From the NCBI RefSeq assembly GCF_026213295.1, contig NC_079424.1:11054650-11118649 (forward strand): DNA of 64,000 nucleotides, written 5' to 3'. This document shows, piece after piece, positions 52,739 to 62,184 of this stretch. Positions within the stretch are counted from its first letter, which is position 1. The number at the start of each line of letters is the position of its first letter. Under the pieces are notes generated by a model. It was not told where the DNA came from. It saw only the letters and a program-made list of their open reading frames with translations, and searched no databases. The position numbers were made by a program, and so were the translations under genes. The DNA comes from Gadus chalcogrammus. Its lineage: Eukaryota; Chordata; Actinopteri; Gadiformes; Gadidae.

Positions 52739-54689
52739 ATGGAAGAGAAAAAAGGTGTTGCTGAAAGACTTACACTTGGCATTACCCGAATACTTGGTGT
52801 GTACTGTTGTTTTATCTGCACACTAAACCGCAATGCTAGTAGTTGTAAACATTGGCCCTGAATGAATGTGGTACGACCGCTGCTATTCACACTTATATTG
52901 TATAACAATACTCGTCTTGAATATGTTCCAGAGAGCCTTGCTGGCGTTGCAGACACTCGGTTTGTAGAGAGGGAGCCTGCAGAGAAGAGATCTTTGCTGT
53001 CATGGGAACAGGTGACAAACAAACCACATTCACACAAAGATTAGGGTAATAGCTTACTTAAATGTTTGTTGGTCTTAATGTGCTATTTGATGTATGCATG
53101 TGTAATATGGTCGGGTCGTTAAGACTCACTTATAACTCTCTGCAGAAAAACACATGCATTCTTCCAGAGGATCTGCGAGATTTCTATTTGACAACCGACG
53201 GGTTTACACTCACATGGAGTGTCACACTTGATAGTAGGTGGTTTAAGTAATGTAAAGATTATTCTACAAACATAAATGTGTGTATTATAATGCCTATGAT
53301 GTATGTATTTGATTATTTGAAAATATGTATTTCCCCTTTTACAGATGAGTGTGTGCCAGTCGGTTGCATGATGATTAACAGTGTGGTAAGGCTACGACAG
53401 CTGCATCCCCCGACAACACTTTTCTCTCTGCCTAATGCCCCCACACTGGCAGACCTAGACTGGGATGGGGGCAGTACAGAAAGTGGTAAAGCTAACCTCC
53501 CTATTCCTCACCATAAAGTTTCCTTTCCTTGAGAATTTCTCCGAGATGGTGGTTGTATGTTGTTCTATATCTGAATTGAAATGAATGCATATATCGCATA
53601 TTGCATATGTCCGAATTATTTACATTTAGAAGGTAACATAAGTATACGGTCATGAAAAAGGTAATAAAAAATATAGCAAACTATAAATGGTGGACACCCA
53701 TTATGTTAAATATCTGGGGAACCATGAAGCCTAATCATTTGTTCATTCATTATTGTATCGACACATCAACGTTATTTTGACAGAATCAGAAGACTGTCCT
53801 GCTGTACCTCATTTTGATTCTCGGAGTCGGATCTTTGAGCTGGATTCCTGTGGCGGAAATGGAAAAGTATGCCTGGTCTACAGAAACTGCAGCCAAGGTT
53901 TAATTTTCTTCATGTTTAATTGTCTTTACTAATATAATAGCACAAAAACCTTCTACATTAAAACAAAAAATATACGATCTGTGTTTTGGTCCCCAGGGAT
54001 TGTAGCCCAGCAAAGTCACATTTGGTTCCTTGACCGCTCCCTGTACTGGCACTATCTGACCCCCACCTTCACGTCCTACTACCGGCTGATGCTCACGCAC
54101 CTGGGCCTGCCTGAGTGGCAGTACTCCTTCACCCCCTATGGAGCCAGTCCCCAGGCCAAGGTAAGGGATCCCCCAGACAATGATCGTATTCTTGAATGTA
54201 TCAGGTTATTTTTTTCCAGTTTTTTTCTTAAATGTATTTTTAACGCTTTAGACATTGGGAAAATCTCTATTATACTTAATTATTATTGGCAAATGATCAT
54301 AGCAATAATGTTTATCTTCGTGTTATCTGTATGATAGATGAAGGAAGAATGTTGATTCAATGTGTTAGTGTCTGCGTCATACATTAGTTTTGGTTTGACA
54401 AAAGGGTCAACTCTTTCCTCATCGTCCCTATTGGAAAACCTTATATTTTCTTCTTCTCCATCTGCAGCAGTGGGAGTCTCTGTACCCACCGTTAACATTC
54501 CAACGCGAGCTGGGCCCAGTGGACCCCACGGGGGACACCCATTTCAACAACAAGCTGGACCCCACCAAGGCTTTCAAAGGCAGATCCAAAGTGGCCACAC
54601 CCAAGAAGAAGCAGTCGACCCAGAGCGGTCCTGGAGGCTCGGCCAAGGGTCATGTCAGTGTGGGGAAACATGCTGTGGTCCGGCGTTGA
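52739..54689 (+). CDS. tpgs2: tpgs2, tubulin polyglutamylase complex subunit 2
   Basis: Non-catalytic subunit of the TTLL1 tubulin polyglutamylase complex, which adds glutamate side chains to tubulin of axonemes and neuronal microtubules (family knowledge). Exons: 52739-52796, 52932-53011, 53146-53233, 53345-53485, 53784-53897, 53997-54160, 54468-54689; phases all fit, giving 288 residues (human about 300). Key matches: ERLTLGITRIL near the N-terminus, EREPAEKRSLLSWEQ, TWSVTLD, the SMI1/KNR4-like core with SLPNAPTLADL, HFDSRSRIFELDS, IWFLDRSLYWHYL, YYRLMLTHLGLPEWQY, and KLDPTKAFK near the end. The C-terminus is Lys/Ser/Gly-rich. The ATG has a good Kozak context (AATATGG). It is head-to-head with KIAA1328, as in human. 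Confidence 0.95.
54468..54689 (+). CDS. tpgs2: tpgs2 last exon, tandem acceptor
   Basis: The acceptor reads CTGCAGCAGTGGG. Using the first AG starts the exon with QWESLYPP, matching human KQW; using the second drops one glutamine. The exon ends in a basic tail (KVATPKKKQS and following) and TGA. Confidence 0.88.
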   Translation, partial: QWESLYPPLTFQRELGPVDPTGDTHFNNKLDPTKAFKGRSKVATPKKKQSTQSGPGGSAKGHVSVGKHAVVRR

Positions 54690-56463
54690 GAAACCCTGTT
54701 TGTTTGCATCTTTTTTTGCACGACCTTCACCCTCGGAAATAATCTATCCAAAAGCTTTTGTTAGATATGTTTCAATGAACAGTTCACTACAATACCTAAG
54801 GACATAAAATCTATAATTATTCCACAAGGGTATTCTATAAGAGCTATTCAAGTATTATAAGGTTTTAGGGGCAGCATGAGAACTATGTTTTTTCTAGACT
54901 AACTGTTCACATGTTTGAATACAGTAGATATTTGTTTTGCTACTTTTGTAATTGTTTTGGCTCTGGAGGCTGTTCTATTGATTTTGATGATCTTGGCATG
55001 GACAACCTATTGGTTTGTGTTAATAATCTTGCAAGCTTGCCCTCCGGTGGTCTCACTGTGGCTAGCCGCTAGGGAAGAACCCCATTGATATTGAGGAATT
55101 CACAGTGTATTATTGCCTTGTTATTGTCGGAATTATTAGTTGAGATTGGTAACGTTTATGGCTCAGCCTGTTTGCACAAAGGGCCATGCCGTATCAGTTA
55201 AGCATACTGCACCACTTCGGACCAAAATCCCATTCAACTGCAGATAAGAAAAAGAGAGAAGAACAAAGACTTTTCCCCGCGAGTCGCTTGAAAAGGGCGC
55301 TGGGGTCGGCGGTACATGGGCTTTATTTATATTTAGGATTCACTTCACCTCTGAAACAAACATGTTCAAAAAGCAAATGAAGGGTTGACAATTGAGTTTT
55401 ATTTATCAAAAGATGGGTTGAGGACAAATTAATATCTATCCACACCAGGCCAATGTCCAGCATGGGTTAAGTATCTTTTGTCCTGCAAACACACAGGGAA
55501 GAGCAGTAACCAGCATTGTAGTAGGGAAGTCATATCATAATAAACATTTCAAGCTTGAAGGATTTTAAGAGCACACAAGATTACCTGGTATTTCCTTTTC
55601 AGAGAAAAATAAACGAAAGAAAACAAGTTATTCAAAGCATATTTGGCATGGTCGTTGGCTGTTAGCTGCTTACACAACCCAGGCCCTGCTTGGGTTACCA
55701 GTGGAACAGCACTCTCGCTCTGGTTGAGGAAAGACTGTCTCTTTATGTAGGGTGAGGCTTCATGCAGCCAAATGATTACATGTAAGACTCCTTTTACTGA
55801 TTTTTAATTCAGTATTCGATGTCTCAAACACAGCTCCAACACTGTAAAACACTGTAGAACTAAAAGTCCAGACAAACGTCATACAAAAGAAAAAAATAGT
55901 TCATACACTTATTCATCCCACAGGACAGTTTGTCCAATCTCTAACTTGGAGTGCAGGTGCTTCTAACTTGCCTCATGAAGAAAGTCCCGCCCCCATATAT
56001 TTAATTTGTAGAGCACTTTATATTCAGAAATCTGAAAGTGCTAATAGATAGATGCTGTTTCATTGACACTTTCCTTTGGTTCTAAATCTCACTGGCGCTT
56101 GATTGGCTAAGACACATAGTGTTCACACTTTGGCTTCAAGCTGTCCCATAATAAATAATGTAAATGCCTAAATGTTTTGCTCTACGGGTACCTTGACAGG
56201 TTACCTGTTTTAATGCATACTGTATAAATGTGTATGCCTACATTTATTTATAATAAAACAAATACATTTCTCTGTCACTTAATTGAAGTCACTGTCTGCG
56301 ACATTATTCACTCCTTGCACACTTATCCTGCTCAATCTACAATCTACTAGTCAATTAATGTCTAACATGTATGCTTAAGATATATATTTAGCTTCTTCTC
56401 TTTCACTCAAGTGAAACAAGAGGTGCAAGTGAGCTGTCACACATTTCCCCGGAAGTGTCTCTC
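54690..56463. other. tpgs2 3' flank and aqp7 3' flank
   Basis: No coding sequence is supported. It holds the tpgs2 3' UTR, the end of which I cannot fix, and on the other strand the aqp7 3' UTR. On the minus strand an AATAAA at 56248-56243 lies about 215 bp after the aqp7 stop and is its likely polyadenylation signal. The DNA is AT-rich and, unusually for this window, free of long microsatellites. Confidence 0.5.
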
Positions 56464-59400
56464 TCACACACACACATCAGCGTGGCTTTGTTTCTCCAGA
56501 GGATCCATCTCCTCCTGCTCTCCATGGCTGTTCTGGCCACACACAATGGCCGGGTGATGAAGCTCTACGAGAGCCTTGTACAGTCCTGCACCCATCACTC
56601 CTCCTAACAAGGGCGCCACCACAGGCACCCACCACCACCCGTTTCCGGCTCTGCAAGGAGAACAAAATGAAATCAAAATGTATGAATCCAAGCAATTGTT
56701 GACACCTGATGTTGGGTGTGTGTGATGTGATCGGTTTGCCTATTTTGTAATTTGTCAAATTTGAGTTATAATAATTCAGTAAATGAATGGCTAATGGCTA
56801 AACCTCAAAGTAAAAAAAATGAGGGAATGGTTTTAAACTGCCAAAGTTGCGAAATATATATGGCACAAAGGTAGAGTTACACTGTGCTGCAAACACTAAC
56901 AAGTGTTTATTAGACCAGACGCCTAATATTTTCCGGGTCAATGTGCCAACATCCTTCAAAACAGGACTTTTAATACAAAGCCGCTATCATCTCCGTCCTC
57001 ATCACCTGAAGACCTCGTTGCCCCAGCCGGCTACAGCAGTGAAGAGTCTGGGTGCCAGGTCCCTGGTGGGGTTGATGGGGTAGCCGCTGTTGCTGCCCAG
57101 GGAGACGCCAATCAGCATCACCAGGAGGCCCACCATCAGGCTCTCGCTCCCCCTCGCTGCCGGCTTGTTCCTCTGGTCAGAGAGTGCCGTCAGGCACAGC
57201 AGGAGCATGGCCGTTCCCAAAACCTGGAACAGTAAAAGGTCCACATGATACGGTCCTATTGAGTCGGAGATCCAAGGTGACCTACAGTCATGCAGTTACA
57301 GGTCGTCACAGATCATTAAAGGTCCCATGACATGCCACCAGGTGTGAGTGTGATTAGCCGTTACAAGCCGTTATGAAAATTGGGCTCTTATGACATCACA
57401 AGTGGGCGTGTCCACATAGATGTGTGACGGATAGATGAGCACCTTTTGCTACAGTCCACTGGGTAAGCTGGTAGACTGATCTATCCAGCGTACATCTAGG
57501 TGGACACGCCCACTTGTAATGTCATAAGAGCCATATTTTCAAAACGGCTTCTTACGGCTGATGACCCTCACACCTGGTGGTATGTCATGGGACCTTTAAG
57601 TCGCAGGTTGCGGGTATGCATCTTGCTGAAGGATGCCTACTACAGGTACACTGCAGACATTTGGCATCGAACCCACAACCTTTTGGCTGAAGTTTAACAC
57701 CCTGACACACAACACTATCCTGCCACCACTCCACCTAGTATCCGGCCCCAACCTCCACGTACAATCACAAATCGGTTCATGATAGAGTGTGCACGCCCTG
57801 TCAGAACCGTATGTTCTGTACAAGGCAAGGCAAGGCAAGGCAACTTTATTTATATAGCACTTTTCATACACAAAAGTGCTATAATGCTTCACATATAAAC
57901 ATTGTTATACAATAAAATAAAATAATAGATAAGTAAAAGAAAACAAATGCAAAGAAATGAGTAAAATAGAAAGTGCAATGTATTTAAGATCAGATCAACA
58001 GTCTCTCTGGTATCCGCGTCGGGACTCCAACCCGACCTAAAAGGAACTTGGTACTTTCTCTGGGACTCTAACCCGGATTCTAGTAACCCTTATCCTTTCT
58101 CTCTGGTATCAGATCATGTATCTTTCTGGTAAAAATGTAAAATTTAATTGAAAGTTAAAAAGGCTTTTTAGTAAGTAAAATTGAAAGTGCAATGTATTTA
58201 AGAAAGTGAGAAAATTAAATTGAAAGTTAAAAAGGCATTTTAGTAAAATAAAGGTAAAGTATTTAAGATTTAGCAGAAAGCTAAAGCAAACATAAAAGTC
58301 TTCAATCTTGTTTTGAAGGTGCTCAGAGTTGGGGCAAGTCTTAAATCCTCAGGGAGTTTATTCCAGCTATTTGTTGCATAGTAACTAAATCCTGCTTTCC
58401 CATGTTTCGTGTTTACTCTGGGGATAATTAACAGATTGGTCTCAGAAGATCTTAGTGTTCTAGAAGGCTTATGTAGTGGAAGCATATCAGTTAAATATTT
58501 TGGGCCTAAACCATGTAGGGATTTATAGGTTAGCAACATGATTTTGATCTCTGACCTACAGGAAGCCAATGTAACGATTTAAGAATTGGTGTAATATGTT
58601 CAAATTTTTTGGTCTTTGTTAAAACTCTAGCAGCAGCATTCTGAACAAGCTGAAGCTTCCTTAGAGTTTGTTTTGGGAGACCTGTAAGGAGACCATTGCA
58701 GTAATCAAGCTTACTAGTACAGTACAAAACAGGAGTGCAGAGGTCAACCTGATCGATGAATCCAGATTGCAGAGAGAGGTAGGGCGCAGGGTAGGTGGCG
58801 AAGATCCCAGCGGTGGCTTTAGCGCCCGTCGTGGTCAGGTTCCCATCCCCAAAGTCAAAGATGGCATCTGGAATAGATAGAGTAGAAGGTAGCAATTCAA
58901 TCCAACTACAATTAATCCAACAACAGTACAAGAGCGAATGGCTACAGCGGTCCTTACCATTGAACACGGTATAGATTGTCGCCGCAGCCAGAAACGACCC
59001 GAGAAATTGGGCAAAAACATAGACAGGGAGCATCTTCCACGCAAGGCGGCCAAACATACACATGGCCAATGAGACTGCTGCATTCATATGAGCCCCTGAG
59101 GAAGAGAAGCAACACATGCTGTACATCGCGTCAGTAAATCAACACAGAATCATTGCTCTCGGTGATGCTACTGGTTCTCTTGGACGAGTTAATTTATTCG
59201 GTGTTTGCATGTGAATAGTAAAAGCTGAAACACCAAACTATAGTCATGTTATCAGTGTTATGGAAATGATGTCGTGTCCATTATTCCTCTTTACTCTACC
59301 TATGCGAATGACCTTCAAAATGTTACCTGAGACTGAACCTCCAACATGCACTCCCATGGTCACTCCAAGGCCAAAGCCAATGTTGATGCTGAGGTATTGT

Positions 59401-60536
59401 CCGAATGCTCCATGGCCCGTGACCACCTGTGCCACTGAGCCCAGGCCAAACACCTGAACAAAGGTTATGATCGTAATTCAAAGTAGCCATAGCTCCCTTG
59501 TCATGTAAAACCTTCTGATCCAATTTTTTAAATAATTTACAATTGTATCTTTTTAGATACATATCATTTAGGAGATGACTACAGGTAGACGGTGTTCTTG
59601 TGGCTGGAACACTGAAGCATTTTGCTGGAGGTCAAAAACCTTATCTACTAGAACTATACATAACTTAACGCAACATTGCCTTGGTATTGTCACTGTTTAA
59701 CTGTTTTATTTGGTACTAACCGTTTTCAGGATGTTTTCAAATTCAGTACAGTTTAGAAAGTAAACCCTTATCTAGTTTTACAAACATTCACGTAGAATTA
59801 GTAATCTAATGGGCACATGTGTTTATAGGAACCCCTGTTCAACCTTTGTGTTGGCCTAACGGCACACTCAATTCAATCCCCATGTGAATCAGTGTGTGTA
59901 CGTGCGTGGATGCATGCACGTTTGTGTGTGTGGCAGTATAAAGATTGATGCAACAGATGGACATCATGTGACTGCAGCCCCTCTCTATGTGGCCGAGTGC
60001 CAACTGCAAAACATTTTCTACACTGACAAACGCCCCCTTCCTTGTTTACAACCACCATTGACCAATCCCCACTCTTCAGCCTAACCATGTGACTTGTGTG
60101 ACACCCATGTGACGTGTGTGTACTCAAGATCATGAGGTTTTTGTGACCTAGGTTGTCATAGGTGAATGACACTGATGTTAAACTTGGCGCCTTGCCTGGC
60201 TAGCCAAACTCCATAACCTCTCCAAGTTACCATAAACTCGTAAACATATACTCCACACCCTAAACCCCAGTGTTGTATTGTATTTCTCATTTCTCATTGT
60301 TTCTCATTGTAACTGACAGCCATGTTTTTCTTTTCCTAATAAAAATATGTTCACTACTTTTTTGATAGCAATCATCTTACCATCATAACATAGGTGCAGA
60401 GGGCCTCCGCCAGTCCAACCCGAATGAACCTGCTGCGCAGACAAGCCATAGGTCCAGATCTGTGACCCCTTTCCTGCTGGTCCTCTCTCGGATCTACTGA
60501 TTCTACTGAATCCTTCATTTTGTCCTTCTCCAGCAT
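56464..60536 (-). CDS. aqp7: aquaglyceroporin, AQP7-like
   Basis: Membrane channel for glycerol and water. Exons in transcript order: 60536-60381, 59453-59327, 59095-58958, 58867-58749, 57223-57006, 56650-56464; phases match, 314 residues. Six membrane segments are visible. The two NPA boxes are altered to NAA (HMNAAVSL) and NPT ([14 protein letters not shown]); human AQP7 has NAA and [33 protein letters not shown] and [13 protein letters not shown] also point to AQP7 rather than AQP3, 9 or 10. The Gly-Tyr before and the Arg after the second box fit a glycerol-permeable filter. The start is the first in-frame ATG; a second ATG six codons later has a better Kozak context. Intron 4 holds a LINE remnant and a MITE. 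Confidence 0.9.
57316..57599. mobile_element. palindromic MITE flanked by TTAA
   Basis: The ends are TTAAAGGTCCCATGACAT and its inverse, with inverted repeats continuing through CCACCAGGTGTGAG and an inner pair GTGGGCGTGTCCACATAGAT against its inverse. The 284-bp element has no coding capacity. TTAA at both outer edges fits piggyBac-type target sites, but the superfamily is not certain. Confidence 0.75.
57600..57800. repeat. SINE-like or low-copy repeat fragment
   Basis: The segment with GCATCGAACCCACAACC and CCTTTTGGCTG resembles tRNA-derived repeat fragments found throughout fish genomes. A similar GGCATCGAACCCAG sequence occurs near 26970. It is not a complete tRNA gene: the acceptor stem and anticodon arm cannot be formed. 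Confidence 0.4.
57825..58745 (-). mobile_element. L2/CR1-like LINE 3' remnant
   Basis: On the minus strand the end of a reverse transcriptase is readable: [41 protein letters not shown], then after a frameshift [22 protein letters not shown]-like and [18 protein letters not shown]. It is followed by a tail with GCTATATAAATAAAG and (TTGCC)n repeats, typical of fish L2-type LINE 3' ends. The 5' end is truncated and lies within about 20 bp of an aqp7 splice donor. The copy is broken and cannot encode a complete protein. Confidence 0.85.
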
Positions 60537-60775
60537 ATACTTCCGATAGACTCATGTGGTTTCAACACAGAGAAAAGTCCATGGCTCTAAATCTTGACTT
60601 CAGCGTCCCTGTTTTCCTGTCCATTTGCCAAAGAATTTCCTGCCCAGCAAAATACGCTTTAAACAAATACATGAGCTATATCTGTACTTCAACTAAATAC
60701 ATCAATCAAAAGTCTTCTCCTCTGCTTATTCTTCTGTTCCATGTAGTATGCACCCCAACAATAACTGTGGGAACA

Positions 60776-60782
60776 TTATATA
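60776..60782 (-). promoter_or_regulatory. candidate aqp7 TATA box
   Basis: On the minus strand TATATAA occurs about 240 bp before the aqp7 start codon, in a context GGGGCTATATAATG, with no repeats around it. A start site 25-30 bp downstream would give a 5' UTR of about 210 bp. Confidence 0.45.
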
Positions 60783-61079
60783 GCCCCTGCTATGCCCCCT
60801 CCTTCATGAGCCCCTCTTGTGAGTCACATAGACTCCGTACCACGAGGTCAATTTCACATCCTCTGTGACTCTGTGGGTGGGGGCCTTTTGTTGAGCTGCT
60901 GCTGCTGCTACCGTTACAGAAGATAGGGGAGGGCCCATTTAAATGGTTCAGGCATGGGATTGGTTGGTTGGATGGTTGTTCGATGACCAGGGTACTCCTT
61001 GCGTAGCCTCGGAGTCTCAAAGGGTTAACAGGTCGTATATTTATGACATACAAGCAAAACATTTATATGGAAGAGGATT

Positions 61080-61262
61080 AGAGCCAAATATTACTTCTGA
61101 CTTTAATCTCAGGATTCAGATTTCTCTTATTTAAAGTCAGAATTCGGAATTTTAATATCAGAACTCTGACATTAATCTTAGAAAAGTCTGAATTTTGATT
61201 TTAAAGAAGGAACTCTGACTTTAATCTTAGAAAAGTCAGAATTCAGACTTTTAACTCAGAAA
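61080..61262. repeat. degenerate AGTCAGAATTC tandem repeat
   Basis: Variants of TTAATCTTAGAAAAGTCAGA and AGTCAGAATTC recur about seven times with drift, period roughly 22-45 bp, between the aqp7 promoter and the retrotransposon LTR. Confidence 0.65.
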
Positions 61263-61738
61263 CAAAGAAAACAAGAGTAGCCTACAAATACTAGGCCTAC
61301 CTTACTTTTCATAGGTTTATGAAGCGAACGCAGCAATGTTGAGCCTACCTGACGTGATTGGGACTCAGCTATTTAGTAGCCTAAGCTATAGTTATATCGT
61401 AGTCGTAGGTCCTACGTCTAAGGGTTAGGGTTAGAATCTTTGGTCTGAACTGGGCTTTATAAAGAAGGCGGCGAACCGCCAGCGAACATTTTCTCGGCAT
61501 CTGTAGTTCAAACTAATACGGTGGCTTTCTAGAATCGTATATGATGTAGGCCTACGTTGTGTGATTAATATCAAAGTAAGGGTGGCCTAATAACAGAGAC
61601 CGGTTTAGGAATACCCTAGTTTGTGGAAGATTATTGATCATGACCGCATTTCGTTTAAATGTTGTAGGCCTTACAGCGAGCCTATCTGAGGCTTATTATT
61701 TAAAATCATTTAGGCCTATTGTACTGTCCTTGGTGGGG

Positions 61739-62133
61739 TGTGCTAACTCCAACTAGACAGTGAGCTAAACTCTCTTCTATTCATGAACATGAAGAATGCC
61801 TTGAATTCTTGTTTGTAGATTTATTTTCATTCTTCACATTGTATTGAATCCATGTAGATAAGATCAAGAGATCAAAAGATGAAAGAGAGTGAAAAAGCGA
61901 TGCCTCTGCTGGGGAACCAGCATGCAAGAAGTCTTTCTCTGGGGTAGTGACTGTCTGCACTCCCAATCAACCTGCCGTTTCTAATGTTTTCTACGCGCGC
62001 ATTCTAACGCGATCTAAACTACTTACCTTCCTGCTTCCTGTGCAGCTCGAAAATACAAACGTCAAAATAAAAGTCTGGATGAAACACAAATTTAAAGCAT
62101 TCAATTCAAATGAAATGCCTGAAGGGCAGAACA
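61739..62133 (-). repeat. probable 3' LTR of the BEL/Pao element
   Basis: On the minus strand the polyprotein stop is followed by a purine tract (CAGACGGGGAG) and then TGTTCTGCCC, a typical LTR start. An AATAAA (61825-61820) lies inside. The inner boundary is well placed; the outer boundary, set at TGTGCTAAC on the plus strand, is a guess because the other LTR is outside the window. Confidence 0.5.
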
Positions 62134-62184
62134 CTCCCCGTCTGACCTTAAAGGTCACTATGAGCTTTTAAATGTCTCTGTCCT

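Noticed and set aside
54362..54742. Open frame overlapping the last tpgs2 exon in another frame
   Set aside because: The phase-correct frame matches TPGS2; this one is a shadow.
57600..57720. tRNA gene
   Set aside because: Only a B-box-like GCATCGAACCC is present; the arms of a tRNA cannot be folded, so it is at most a SINE fragment.
61415..61440. Telomeric repeat (GGGTTAGGGTTAG)
   Set aside because: Only about two units occur, far too few for an interstitial telomere.
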